64,000 nucleotides of DNA from Roseiarcus sp050010035 (GTDB lineage: Bacteria; Pseudomonadota; Alphaproteobacteria; Rhizobiales; Beijerinckiaceae). Where the stretch lies: contig JBEKLU010000010.1 of the NCBI GenBank assembly GCA_050010035.1, positions 10,759 through 74,758 of the forward strand, read 5' to 3'. The notes under the pieces were generated by a model, which made no database searches, was not told where the DNA came from, and saw only the letters and a program-made list of their open reading frames with translations. Made by a program: the position numbers and the translations under genes. Positions 17,253 to 25,911 of the stretch are shown here, piece after piece (within the stretch, counting starts at the first letter, position 1; each line of letters opens with the position of its first letter).

Positions 17253-18500
17253 ATGGACTTTGAGCTGCCGGCCGCGATCACCGCCAAGTTGGCCGAACTC
17301 GACGCTTTCATCGAGGCGGAGATCAAGCCTCTCGAACGCGCCAACATGCAGTTTTTCGATCATCGACGGGAGTACGCCCGCACCGATTGGGAGAACGACG
17401 GGCGTCCGCGCGCCGAATGGAGGGCGCTGATCGCGGAAATGGAGCGCCGCGCCGACACGGCCGGCCATCTCAGGCTCGGCCTGCCCAAGTCCTGCGGCGG
17501 TCAGGCGGTCGGCAGTCTGATGATCGCCGCCATCCGCGAGCATCTGGCCGCCAGGGGGCTGGGCCTGCACAACGACCTGCAGGACGAGTCGTCGATCGTC
17601 GGCAATTTTCCCCTCGTGTCGCTGCTCGACGCCTACGGCACGCCGGAGCAGAAGACGTACATCGAGGGCATCGTCACCGGCAAGATGCACCTGGCCTTCG
17701 GGCTGACCGAACCGAGCCACGGCAGCGACGCCACCTGGATGGACACGGTCGCCAAACGCGACGGCGACCACTGGGTCATCAACGGCATGAAGCGCTGGAA
17801 CAGTCAGGTGGCGCGCGCGCACGGCAACCTGGTGTTCGCACGCACCTCGGGCAAGCCCGGCGACGCCAAGGGCGTGACGGCGTTCATCGTGCCGACCGAC
17901 GCGCCCGGTCACAAAGTGCTCTACAACCACTGGACATTCAACATGCCCAGCGACCACGCCGAAACCGAACTGAAGAACGTGCGCGTGCCCGACAGCGCCA
18001 TCCTTCACAGGGAAGGCGAAGGCTTGATGGTGGCGCAGCGCTTCATCCACGAAAACCGCATCCGTCAGGCTGCGGCGAGCGCCGGCGCCGCGCGCTATTG
18101 CATAACCAGGGCCGCGAACTACGCGAAGGCGCGCGTTGCGTTCGGCGAGCCTTTGTCGAAGAAGCAAGCGATCCAGTTTCCGCTCGTCGAGCTCTACGCC
18201 GAATGTGAGATGGTGCGCAATTTCATCTTCAAGACGGCATGGCAGATGGACCGGCGCGACCCGCTGGAGATCAGCGACATGGTCTCGATCTGCAACTACC
18301 GGGCGAATCGCCTGGCCTGCGAGGCCGCCGATCGGGCGATGCAGGTGCACGGCGGCATGGGATACAGCCGCGCGCTGCCGTTCGAGCATATCTACCGGCA
18401 CCACCGCCGCTATCGCATCACGGAAGGCTCGGAGGAGGTGCAGATGCGCCGCGTCGCGCAGTATCTCTTCGGCTTCGGCGGCAAGCGCGCGAGCTCGTAG
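17253..18500 (+). CDS. Acyl-CoA dehydrogenase
   Basis: 415 residues from ATG 17253 behind AAGGGAG. It has LAFGLTEPSHGSDATWMDT for FAD/substrate binding, the middle beta domain, VHGGMGYSRALPFEHIYR, and ITEGSEEVQMRR near the C-terminus, in which the Glu is at the usual catalytic-base position. It introduces a C2-C3 double bond into an acyl-CoA and passes electrons to ETF. It heads a tightly spaced operon (phosphotransferase, nitroreductase, 3-hydroxyacyl-CoA dehydrogenase, CoA-transferase stub, histidine phosphatase, thioesterase). Pairing with a phosphotransferase recalls LvaC/LvaA and the ACAD10/11 fusion. Confidence 0.92.
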   Translation: MDFELPAAITAKLAELDAFIEAEIKPLERANMQFFDHRREYARTDWENDGRPRAEWRALIAEMERRADTAGHLRLGLPKSCGGQAVGSLMIAAIREHLAARGLGLHNDLQDESSIVGNFPLVSLLDAYGTPEQKTYIEGIVTGKMHLAFGLTEPSHGSDATWMDTVAKRDGDHWVINGMKRWNSQVARAHGNLVFARTSGKPGDAKGVTAFIVPTDAPGHKVLYNHWTFNMPSDHAETELKNVRVPDSAILHREGEGLMVAQRFIHENRIRQAAASAGAARYCITRAANYAKARVAFGEPLSKKQAIQFPLVELYAECEMVRNFIFKTAWQMDRRDPLEISDMVSICNYRANRLACEAADRAMQVHGGMGYSRALPFEHIYRHHRRYRITEGSEEVQMRRVAQYLFGFGGKRASS

Positions 18501-18502
18501 AC

Positions 18503-19549
18503 ATGGTCGATCCGCAGGCCGTCGATCGCGGCGTCGATTTCGATATGGCGAGGCTCGACGACTACCTGCTCGCGCTGCTCGGAGGGCAGCGCTACGCGAC
18601 CGAGGTCGAGCGCACCCAGGGCGGAATGTCGAACCCGACCTATTTCGTGCGCCGAGGCGACTGGCGGGCGGTGCTGCGAAAGCAGCCCGGCGAGAACCTG
18701 ATGCCTTCGGCGCACGCGATCGATCGGGAATTCCGCGTCTTGACCGCGTTGCAGGGCTCCGTGGTTCCGGCGCCCAAGCCGTTTCACTATTGCGCCGATC
18801 GCAGTGTCCTGGGCACGCCGTTCTATTTGATGGAATGGCTGGAGGGCCGTGTTTTCGAGGAGTTCTCGATGCCGGGCGTGACGCGTGACGAGCGACGAGA
18901 ACTGTTTCGCTCGATGTGCGCGACAATGGCCGCGATCCATCGGCTCGATTTTCGCGCCGTCGGGCTCGCCGACTTCGGACGGCCGGGCAACTACTTCGCG
19001 CGCCAGTTGAAGCGATGGTCGGGCCAGTGGAGCCAGTTTCGAAGCGGCGACGACGACAATCCCGATCTGGATCGCCTGGTCCGTTGGCTCTCCGAGCGCG
19101 TGCCCGAAAGCGAGTTGTCGACGCTCTGCCACGGCGATTTTCGCGCCATCAACATCATGTTCCACCGCGTCGAGCCGCGCGTCGTCGGCGTGCTCGACTG
19201 GGAGCTCTCGACCCTCGGCCATCCCCTGGTGGATGTGGCGTTCAACAGTCAGGCGTGGCGCATGGCGCCGAACGAGAACGGCGGGCTCTTGGGATTGCCG
19301 CTCGACGAGCTGGGAATTCCCTCGGAAGCCGACTACCTCGAACTCTACTACGACCTGGCCGGCTCGCGGGAACGCATGACGACCTTTCACCAAGCATTTG
19401 CGATGTTTCGCGGCGCGGTCGGCAGCGCGAGCGTCGCCGCGCGCGGCCAGGCGGGCACTGGCGTCCTGCCCGACGCCGCGCGCGTCGGCCGTCAGCTCGC
19501 GCTCGCTTACGCGAGGCGGGGCGTCGCATTGATCGAGGGCGAGCGATGA
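18503..19549 (+). CDS. APH-type phosphotransferase (hydroxyacyl-CoA kinase-like)
   Basis: 348 residues from ATG 18503, two bases after the dehydrogenase stop. The motifs are the same as its paralogue at 15868-16926: ERTQGGMSNPTYFV, VLRKQPG, LCHGDFRAINIMF and GVLDWELSTLGHP. In mammalian ACAD10/11 this domain is fused to an acyl-CoA dehydrogenase and phosphorylates 4-hydroxyacyl-CoA; here the two functions are adjacent genes. The stop overlaps the ATG of the nitroreductase gene. Confidence 0.87.
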   Translation: MVDPQAVDRGVDFDMARLDDYLLALLGGQRYATEVERTQGGMSNPTYFVRRGDWRAVLRKQPGENLMPSAHAIDREFRVLTALQGSVVPAPKPFHYCADRSVLGTPFYLMEWLEGRVFEEFSMPGVTRDERRELFRSMCATMAAIHRLDFRAVGLADFGRPGNYFARQLKRWSGQWSQFRSGDDDNPDLDRLVRWLSERVPESELSTLCHGDFRAINIMFHRVEPRVVGVLDWELSTLGHPLVDVAFNSQAWRMAPNENGGLLGLPLDELGIPSEADYLELYYDLAGSRERMTTFHQAFAMFRGAVGSASVAARGQAGTGVLPDAARVGRQLALAYARRGVALIEGER

Positions 19550-20232
19550 ACGCAAAAGAGGCGTCGGCGATGTCCGCCGAACAGGTGATCCGTCTGCGTC
19601 GCTCCGTGCGCGGCTTTCTGCCGACGGAGGCGCCGGAGCAAACGCTGCGCGAGGTCTTCGAGTTGGCGCAATGGGCGCCGTCGAATTGCAACGTGCAGCC
19701 TTGGGCGCCGCACGTGGTGTCGGGCGAGGCGCTGCGGCGTCTGCGCGACGCCCTGGTCGGCGCGGCCGTGGCGGGCGTTCCCTACAAACCGGACTGGCCG
19801 GCGGAAGGCAAGTACGATGGCGTCTACCGCGAACGGCAGGTCGACGCGGCCGCGCGGCTCTACGGGGCGATGGGGGTGGAGCGGCGCGACCTCGTGCGCC
19901 GGAAGGAGGCCTATATCCGCAATCACGCGTTCTTCGACGCGCCCCATGTCGTCTTCATCTTCATGCGGGAGCCCTTCGATACGCGCGAGGCGACCGACAT
20001 CGGCATGTACGCGCAGACGTTGATGCTGGCGCTCACCTCGCGGGGCATCGGCTCCTGCGCCCAGGGGGCGCTGGGCCTCTATCCCGACATCGTGCGCGAG
20101 CATCTCGGCGTCCCGTCCGATCACCGGTTGTTGTTCGGCATCTCCTTCGGTTACGAAGATCCAGACGTGAAGGCCAACGCCGCCCGCGTCGACCGGGCTC
20201 CGATTCATGACGCCGTACGCTTCCATCGCTGA
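19546..20232 (+). CDS. Nitroreductase-family FMN oxidoreductase
   Basis: 228 residues. The N-terminal RRSVRGFLPTEAPEQTLREVFELAQWAPSNCNVQPW is the FMN-binding pattern of the NfsB/NfnB fold, and GIGSCAQGALGLYPDIVREHLG is the late helix with the conserved Gly-Ser. These NAD(P)H flavoenzymes reduce nitro, quinone or enone groups; an enoyl-type reduction of a pathway intermediate is possible but inferred. The ATG overlaps the preceding stop, and the end overlaps the next gene by 26 nt. Confidence 0.88.
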   Translation: MNAKEASAMSAEQVIRLRRSVRGFLPTEAPEQTLREVFELAQWAPSNCNVQPWAPHVVSGEALRRLRDALVGAAVAGVPYKPDWPAEGKYDGVYRERQVDAAARLYGAMGVERRDLVRRKEAYIRNHAFFDAPHVVFIFMREPFDTREATDIGMYAQTLMLALTSRGIGSCAQGALGLYPDIVREHLGVPSDHRLLFGISFGYEDPDVKANAARVDRAPIHDAVRFHR

Positions 20233-21514
20233 TCGGGGCCCGCTTGCGCGCGGCGCGAGCGAGGAGGCCGACGAGCCGAAGCCGGTCCAGCGCCTCGCGG
20301 TCGTCGGGCTCGGGTTGATGGGCTTGGGGATCGCGCAAGCGGCCGCAGCCGCGGGGCTGCGCGTCGCGCTCATCGCACGAGACGCGCAATCGGCCCTCGC
20401 TGGATCGCGGCGGCTGGCGGCGCAGATCGAACGCCAGATTTCCCGCGGCCGGATTTCGGCGGCGGCCGGGACGGCGCTGCTGGCGAACGTCGCGCCGTCG
20501 CCGGACGACCATTCGCTCGCCGACTGCGACATCGCCATCGAATCGGTGGACGAGGACCGCGACGTCAAGACCGAGGTTTTGCGCCGCATCGAGGCGGCCA
20601 CGCCCGCGGGCGCGCTCATCGCCACCAACACCTCGGGCCTGGCGATCGCCGGGCTGGCCGCGGCGCTGCGCCATCCCGAGCGCTTCATCGGATTGCACTT
20701 CTTCTCGCCGGCGGAGCGCATGGCTCTGGTCGAGGTCGTGCGAGGCGAGGCGACGGCGCTCTCCACGCAGCGCGCCGCGCTGGCTTTCGTCGATCGGCTC
20801 GGCAAGCGCCCGATCGCGGTGCGCGACGGGCCTGGCTTCTTCACCTCGCGCGTCTTCGCCGCCTATTTGGACGAAGCGCTGGCGATGGTCGGCGAAGGCG
20901 TCGCCCCCGTTTCGATCGAGGACGCGGCGATCGCCGGCGGGCGCGCGATCGGGCCGCTCGCGACGCTCGACGAGGTCTCGCTTCGATTGAACTTTCAGCA
21001 GGGCCTGCAGGCGCGTGCGGACGGACTGGACGAGCGGTTCCGCCGTTCACTGGCGATGCCGATCTTGGCGCGGATGATCGAAATCGGACGCGGCGGCCGA
21101 CGTCTCGGCGGCGGCTTTTACGATTACCCGAGCGCCGGCGCGAAGGAACTTTGGAGCGGGCTGACGCAAGCCTTCAAGCCTGCCGCGCGCCCGCCGCCGG
21201 TCGAGACCATTCGGCTTCGACTGCGGTGCGCCGAGGCGATGGAAGCCTTGCGCTGCCTCGAAGAAGGCGTGATCTTCAGCGCCGACGATGCGGACGTCGC
21301 CTCGACGCTCGGACTGGGGTTCCCTAAGAACACGGGCGGCGTCCTGCGATGGGTGGAGTCGATGGGCGTGGACAAATTCGTCGCGGCTTGCGACGAACTG
21401 GCCGGCGCTTGCGGTCCGCGCTTCGAGCCTTCGGCCTGGTTGCGCGAAGCCGCGCGCCGCGGTCAGGCGCTGACGGCGTGGCGCGCTCGAGAACCGCCGG
21501 GGAGTTGCGAGTGA
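20207..21514 (+). CDS. 3-Hydroxyacyl-CoA dehydrogenase (FadB-C-terminal-like)
   Basis: 435 residues. The NAD-binding motif is VVGLGLMGLGIAQ (about residues 33-44), IATNTSGL follows, and the catalytic His164 is in GLHFFSPAE. Two C-terminal 3HCDH domains follow, with GGGFYDY and VESMGVDKFV. It oxidises 3-hydroxyacyl-CoA to 3-ketoacyl-CoA. It resembles the dehydrogenase half of FadB/FadJ without the hydratase half. The predicted start overlaps the nitroreductase gene by 26 nt, and the first ~25 residues lack family similarity, so a later start is possible. Its stop overlaps the GTG of the CoA-transferase stub. Confidence 0.9.
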   Translation: MTPYASIADRGPLARGASEEADEPKPVQRLAVVGLGLMGLGIAQAAAAAGLRVALIARDAQSALAGSRRLAAQIERQISRGRISAAAGTALLANVAPSPDDHSLADCDIAIESVDEDRDVKTEVLRRIEAATPAGALIATNTSGLAIAGLAAALRHPERFIGLHFFSPAERMALVEVVRGEATALSTQRAALAFVDRLGKRPIAVRDGPGFFTSRVFAAYLDEALAMVGEGVAPVSIEDAAIAGGRAIGPLATLDEVSLRLNFQQGLQARADGLDERFRRSLAMPILARMIEIGRGGRRLGGGFYDYPSAGAKELWSGLTQAFKPAARPPPVETIRLRLRCAEAMEALRCLEEGVIFSADDADVASTLGLGFPKNTGGVLRWVESMGVDKFVAACDELAGACGPRFEPSAWLREAARRGQALTAWRAREPPGSCE

Positions 21515-21633
21515 CCGGACCCTTGCATGGATTTCGCATCCTCGAGCTCGGAGCGATCGGACCGGCGCCCTTCGTCGGCGCGACCCGCGAGAGCGTCCGC
21601 GACGGGCGCCTGCGTCGGCTTGGCCGGCGATGA
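21511..21633 (+). pseudogene. CaiB/BaiF-type CoA-transferase, N-terminal stub
   Basis: A GTG at 21511 overlapping the previous stop opens a 40-codon frame. Its first 21 residues (TGPLHGFRILELGAIGPAPF) are the typical N-terminus of family-III CoA-transferases/racemases, which normally run to about 380 residues. Similarity ends abruptly after the APF motif, and the frame closes in an ATGA overlap with the next gene. This looks like an internal deletion that kept both translational couplings. An intact family member lies at 36263-37408. Confidence 0.72.
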
Positions 21634-22232
21634 AACTGATCCTCGTGCGCCACGGACGACCCGACGAAGGCGACGTCGCGCGCCCGAACGATCCGCCGTT
21701 GAACACCGACGGCCGGCGCCAGGCGAACGCGGTCGCCGCGCTTCTCGCGCAGGAGGGCGTCACGCGAATCGTCGCCAGCCCTCTGGCGCGCGCGCGCCAG
21801 ACGGCCGAGCCGCTGGCCGAGCGCCTGGGGATGCCGATCGACATCGTCGAGGGCTGGGCCGAAGCCGATCGCTGCGTCAGCCGCTATCGATCGATGGAGA
21901 CGCTGCGCGCTCACGGCGACGACGAATGGCGCCGTTTCCTGCAGGACCCGATCCGCTTTCTCGGCGGCGATCCCGAGAGCTTCCGCGCCGAGGTTCTCGA
22001 CGCTCTCGGCGCGCTGATTGCAGAAAGCGCCCGAAGCGCGCGCGTGGCGGTGTTCACGCACGGCATGCCGATCAACATCGTGCTCTCGCATGCGCTCGGG
22101 CTGGAGGGCCTCGTTCATTTCCCGCCGGGCTATGGGTCGGTGACGCGCCTGCGCGCGCGCAGCGACGGGACGATCGGCGTGGTCAGCGTCAACGAGAGCG
22201 GCCATAACGCATGGAAGGAACCGCAGTCGTGA
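21630..22232 (+). CDS. Histidine phosphatase family protein
   Basis: 200 residues with LVRHGRPDEG at the N-terminus and VFTHGMPINIVLSHALG carrying the second His. It is a paralogue of the protein at 15257-15850 (shared DPPLN, LAERLG-P-I, RFLQ-P-RF-G). Its ATG overlaps the stop of the CoA-transferase stub. Location downstream of a kinase-like phosphotransferase, as for its paralogue, suggests a shared phosphorylated substrate. It is not expected to be a glycolytic mutase, because the protein is short and the context is catabolic. Confidence 0.88.
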   Translation: MKLILVRHGRPDEGDVARPNDPPLNTDGRRQANAVAALLAQEGVTRIVASPLARARQTAEPLAERLGMPIDIVEGWAEADRCVSRYRSMETLRAHGDDEWRRFLQDPIRFLGGDPESFRAEVLDALGALIAESARSARVAVFTHGMPINIVLSHALGLEGLVHFPPGYGSVTRLRARSDGTIGVVSVNESGHNAWKEPQS

Positions 22233-22280
22233 AGCGGCTTCATCGGGCCATCGCCCGCGCACAGGGGAGAGCCCGTCAGA

Positions 22281-23186
22281 ATGAACGATGAATCTTTGCT
22301 GAAGCGCGATGGGCCGGATCTCGTCGACTTGCTCTCTCTCGAGGCCGCCTCGCCCTGGTGTTTCCGCAGCCGGCGCGGCGAGCCCAACGAGAACGGCCGA
22401 ACGTTCGGCGGCCAGTTGATCGGCCAAGCCTTGATGGCCGCCGCGCGAACGGCGCCGCAGGACCGTGCGCCGACGGCGATACAGTTTCTCTTTCTGCAGG
22501 GCGCATGGCACGACCAGCCGATCGAGTATCGCGTGACGGCGCTGCAGGACGGCAAGCGGTTCTGCGCCCGCAACGTGCGCGGCGCGCAAGCGGACGCCAG
22601 GCTCGTTTGCGACGCCCAGGTCACGTTCGCGCTGCCCTTGGAAGCGCCCTCGCACATGGCAGCGCCGGAGTCCCAGGCGTGGTTGGCGGCGGACCCCGAT
22701 TCGCTGCCGCGCCTCGTCGATCTTCCGGCCGCGTTGGCCGTCGGCGCCGAACGGGCGCTGGGCTATAAATTCCGGGAGAGCGAACTCGTCGACCTGCGCA
22801 TCGCCGATTTGACCGAGGGGGCGATGTCGCGTCAGCCCACGCCACAACTGCGCTTCTGGATCAAGACGCGGCGGAGCTTACCGGATGATCCGCTCCTGCA
22901 CGCGGCGGCGTTCGCCTATCTCTCGGACTGGTGGCTCAACTTTTCGGCCGCCGGCGTGCATATTCCGCAATTGATCGCCGCCGAGCGCAGCCTCTATGTC
23001 GCGAGCTTGAACCACGCGATCTGGTTCCACCGGCCGCTGCGCGCCGATCAATGGCTGCACTTCGACACCGTCAGCCCCAGCGCCGCCGGTGGCCGCGGTT
23101 TCACCACGGGGCGAGTGCACGACCGCGACGGCCGCCTGGTCGCCAGCGTCGCGCAGGAAAGCCTGATGGCGCCCGCCGCCGGTTAG
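22281..23186 (+). CDS. Acyl-CoA thioesterase II (TesB family)
   Basis: 301 residues from ATG 22281 behind AGGGGAG. It is a double hot-dog protein: NGRTFGGQLIGQALMAAART in the first domain, and the second domain with AYLSDWWLNFSAAG, SLNHAIWFHRPLRADQWLHFD and GGRGFTTGRVHDRDGRLVAS. TesB hydrolyses acyl-CoA to free acid and CoA and can relieve CoA trapping by poorly degraded intermediates. It closes the operon that starts at 17253. Confidence 0.9.
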   Translation: MNDESLLKRDGPDLVDLLSLEAASPWCFRSRRGEPNENGRTFGGQLIGQALMAAARTAPQDRAPTAIQFLFLQGAWHDQPIEYRVTALQDGKRFCARNVRGAQADARLVCDAQVTFALPLEAPSHMAAPESQAWLAADPDSLPRLVDLPAALAVGAERALGYKFRESELVDLRIADLTEGAMSRQPTPQLRFWIKTRRSLPDDPLLHAAAFAYLSDWWLNFSAAGVHIPQLIAAERSLYVASLNHAIWFHRPLRADQWLHFDTVSPSAAGGRGFTTGRVHDRDGRLVASVAQESLMAPAAG

Positions 23187-23270
23187 CCGAGGCCGACGCC
23201 GCCGGCCGCCCGACGATCGCTCGTCGTTCCCGATCGCGCCGATCCGACGGGCGGCGCTCGGCGCCTCAGC

Positions 23271-23299
23271 TTGTGCGCATGCGTATGATATCCTATGCT
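23271..23299 (+). promoter_or_regulatory. Promoter and operator of the SDR/MaoC unit (site 6)
   Basis: TTGTGC (23271-23276), 17 nt, TATGCT (23294-23299). GTGCGCATGCGTAT (23273-23286, 11 of 14 matches, itself nearly palindromic) overlaps the -35. The gene start is at 23360. Confidence 0.55.
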
Positions 23300-23359
23300 C
23301 ACGTTACCTCGAAGCGCCCGCCTCGTCAGTCGGCGCCGCGAAACGGGAGGAGCGGGACG

Positions 23360-24172
23360 ATGACGGAGCCAAAGCTGTTGGGCAAGGTCGCCGCGGTGAC
23401 GGGCGCGGCGCGCGGATTGGGGCGCGCCTATGCGTTGCGGCTGGCGCAGCTCGGGGCGGACGTCGCGGTGATCGATATCCGGCTCGACGCCGCTGCGGAA
23501 TTCGGCGAGACCTTGAGCGCGGAAAGCGTGCCCGCCGAGATCGAAAAGCTCGGACGGCGAAGCGTGGGCGTCCAGGCGGACCTGGCGCGACGCGGCGAGG
23601 CGCAGGGCGCGATCCAGAGGACGCTCGAGACGTTCGGGCGCGTCGACGTTCTCGTCAACAACGCCGGCGGCGCGCTCACGCCCGCCGAACGCAGCCGCGC
23701 GTCCGAGACGCCCGAAGAGGACACGCGATTCCTGCTCGACGTCAATTACATGAGCGCGGTGCACTGCTGCCAGGCGGTGGCGCCGATCATGAAGCGCCAG
23801 GGGTCGGGCGTGATCGTCAACATCTCCTCGCAGTCCGCCATTTCAACCTATCAGCAGGGGCTTCTGGCCGGCTATTCGGCGGCCAAGGCGGCGGTCACGC
23901 ATTACACGCGCTATCTCGCGGCCGAACTCGGGCCCTACGGGATCCGGGCCAACTGCATCGCGCCGGGCATCATGATGACGGCGCGCGTCGCCGCGCTGGC
24001 GGCGCGTCGCGGCGTCGGCACCGACGAGGAGGCGGCGAGTATCCCGCTGCGCCGGCTCGGTCGGGTCGAGGATTGCGTCGGCGCGCTCGAGTTCCTGGTC
24101 ACGGACCTGTCCCAGTACGTGACGGGGCAGGTGATCTCCGTCTGCGGCGGCGCCGTGCTGACGCCCAACTGA
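23360..24172 (+). CDS. SDR-family oxidoreductase
   Basis: 270 residues from ATG 23360 after GGGAGGAG. Cofactor motif VTGAARGLGRAYALRLA, then VLVNNAGGALTP, NISSQSA and YSAAK catalytic residues, and the late segment YVTGQVISVCGG. An insertion of about ten residues after the second strand (around residues 52-65) is longer than in the neighbouring SDRs. It resembles the dehydrogenases paired with MaoC hydratases in peroxisomal-type beta-oxidation, in agreement with the MaoC gene downstream. Confidence 0.86.
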   Translation: MTEPKLLGKVAAVTGAARGLGRAYALRLAQLGADVAVIDIRLDAAAEFGETLSAESVPAEIEKLGRRSVGVQADLARRGEAQGAIQRTLETFGRVDVLVNNAGGALTPAERSRASETPEEDTRFLLDVNYMSAVHCCQAVAPIMKRQGSGVIVNISSQSAISTYQQGLLAGYSAAKAAVTHYTRYLAAELGPYGIRANCIAPGIMMTARVAALAARRGVGTDEEAASIPLRRLGRVEDCVGALEFLVTDLSQYVTGQVISVCGGAVLTPN

Positions 24173-24182
24173 GGGGACGCGC

Positions 24183-24365
24183 ATGAACGCAGCCGTATCG
24201 TCGGATCGGCAATCGGCGAAGCCGAGGCGGTCGCCCGGCCTTCCGTCCCGCGCTGGGCCGCGAACGCGCCGCGTCCGGGGTTCGCGAAAGGATGGTCCCG
24301 GCGCGGGTGGACGCCTTCTCGACGAAGCGCGTCGGTCGATCACGCAGAAAGTCGCCGCCCGATGA
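24183..24365 (+). other. Doubtful 60-codon frame between SDR and MaoC genes
   Basis: An ATG ten bases after the SDR stop opens a short frame that ends in an overlap with the MaoC start. Its composition (Arg, Ser, Pro) is what random GC-rich sequence gives, and I recognise no family. The spacing would suit translational coupling, but it may equally be decayed sequence. Confidence 0.2.
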
Positions 24366-25234
24366 ACCTCGAGCATGTGAGGAATCGCCGCTTCGAGCCG
24401 ACCGAGCAAAGCTACGATTGGCGCGACGCGGCGCTCTACGCCGTCGCCCTGGGGATGGGCGACGATCCCACCGACGAAGACGAACTGATCTACGTCTACG
24501 AAGGTCGCGAGCAGCGGGCGGCGCCGAGCATGAGCGTCATCCTGGGTTGGCCGCCGTTCTGGCACGCCGACCCGGCGGCCGGAATCGATTGGCCCCGGAT
24601 TCTTCACGGCGAGCAGCGTTTCGACTTGCTTCGCCCGCTTCCGCTTCGAGCCTCGATTCGCGCCGAGCACCGCATTCATTCCGTCGAAGACAAGGGGCGC
24701 GGCAGGGGCGCTCTGATCGCTTTCGACACCGAAGTGGTCGACGCGCGAAACGGCGAGCGGCTCGCCAGTCTGCGCTCGATTCAATTCTTGCGCGGCGACG
24801 GCGGTTGCGGCGGCTTCGGGGCGCCGCCGCCCCCGCTGGCGCCGCTGTCGCCGGTCGGCTCGCCGACGGCGACCGTCGACTATCGCACGCCGCCGCAGGC
24901 GGCGTTGCTCTATCGCCTGGCGAGCCGCGATTACATGCCGATCCACGCCGACCCGGCGTTGGCGCGCGCGGCAGGCTTCGAGCGGCCGATCTCGCACGGC
25001 CTGAACACGATGGGACTGGCGTGTCGCGCGATCCTGAAGCGCTTCGCTCCGCGACGGCCCGAGCGGCTGCGCTCGATGTCGGTGCGCTTCGTCGGCCACG
25101 CCTTCCCCGGCGAGACCATTCGCGTGGAGATGTTCGCCGAGGGCGAGAGGATTCGCTTCCGGGCCTTGGCGCTCGAGCGCCAAGTCCTGGTGCTCGATCG
25201 CGGCGAAAGCCGACTCGCCGACCGCTCGCCATGA
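24362..25234 (+). CDS. MaoC-type enoyl-CoA hydratase (double hot-dog, hydratase-2 like)
   Basis: 290 residues, the length of two-domain (R)-specific enoyl-CoA hydratases. The N-terminal half has WRDAALYAVALGMGDDP; the C-terminal half carries YMPIHADPALARAAGFERPISHGLNTMG, the Asp/His hydratase motif. It would hydrate trans-2-enoyl-CoA to (R)-3-hydroxyacyl-CoA. It is paralogous to the protein at 48820-49674 (shared GDGG-GGF, RAALIYRL-type segment, HADP). It is likely co-transcribed with the SDR gene at 23360. Confidence 0.88.
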   Translation: MNLEHVRNRRFEPTEQSYDWRDAALYAVALGMGDDPTDEDELIYVYEGREQRAAPSMSVILGWPPFWHADPAAGIDWPRILHGEQRFDLLRPLPLRASIRAEHRIHSVEDKGRGRGALIAFDTEVVDARNGERLASLRSIQFLRGDGGCGGFGAPPPPLAPLSPVGSPTATVDYRTPPQAALLYRLASRDYMPIHADPALARAAGFERPISHGLNTMGLACRAILKRFAPRRPERLRSMSVRFVGHAFPGETIRVEMFAEGERIRFRALALERQVLVLDRGESRLADRSP

Positions 25235-25315
25235 AGCCGAGGCTGAACCGATGAAAAGCTGCGTGCTCGGCGCGGCGGGGCGCTGGGCGCCGGTCTCCCC
25301 GACCTCGCGCCCTGC

Positions 25316-25795
25316 CTACGCGGCGTCCGACGCCGCCTCTTCGGATCGCGCCTGGCCGAGCATTGCGAGAAGATTCTCCTTCATGCCGCGAAGCGCGCGC
25401 ACCGTCGCCTTCAAGTCGACGTCGTCGATGCGCTCCAGGATTTCCTTCTCCGTCACGCTGACACTGGCACGAATCTCGGCGATGAGGCTCTTGCTCGCCT
25501 TGGTGAGATGAACGCGCTTGATGCGACGGTCGATCTTGTCGAGCTTGCGGGTCACCAGGCCGACCTTTTCCAGCCTGTCGACCAAGCCGCCGAGCGCCAC
25601 CTTGCCGAGCTCGAGCTCCTCGGCCAACGCAACTTGCGACATGCCGTCGGCCCGGGACAGGAAGGCCAGCACCCACCACTGCGACCTCGTCACGCCGAGC
25701 GGCTTCAGGGCCCGATCCACCACGCTGCGCCGTAGACGCGACACGTCGTGGACGAGGAACCCCAGCCGCAGCTCCCAGTTCAAATCATAGGCCAT
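25316..25795 (-). CDS. MarR-family transcriptional regulator (BadR-like)
   Basis: 159 residues from ATG 25795; a TTG at 25840 is a less likely start because the paralogue at 58096 aligns from this ATG. It is a winged helix-turn-helix: LGFLVHDVSRLRRSVVDRALKPLG, TRSQWWVLAFLSRADGMSQVALAEELELGKVALGGLVDRLEKVGLV, the wing with DKIDRRIKRVHLT, and a dimerisation helix. MarR proteins usually repress and are released by an aromatic or acyl-CoA ligand. It is a candidate for binding the shared palindrome, of which a weak variant lies upstream at 25898. Confidence 0.88.
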   Translation of the reverse strand: MAYDLNWELRLGFLVHDVSRLRRSVVDRALKPLGVTRSQWWVLAFLSRADGMSQVALAEELELGKVALGGLVDRLEKVGLVTRKLDKIDRRIKRVHLTKASKSLIAEIRASVSVTEKEILERIDDVDLKATVRALRGMKENLLAMLGQARSEEAASDAA

Positions 25796-25897
25796 CTGAG
25801 TTCTCTCGACTTGCGGCGCCGTCTTGCTGCGCGATTGCAACCCTTCGCAGGCGACGCGCGAAACTGCGTCCGACGCAAATTATGCCAATGAATTATG

Positions 25898-25911
25898 GTA
25901 CGAATGTAAAC
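25898..25911 (-). promoter_or_regulatory. Weak palindrome variant upstream of the MarR gene (site 7)
   Basis: GTACGAATGTAAAC matches only 9 of 14 consensus positions. However, with its flank (ATTATGG before GTAC) it resembles the minus-strand reading of the site at 11742-11755. It sits about 100 nt upstream of the MarR start, in the position expected for autoregulation. Confidence 0.3.
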
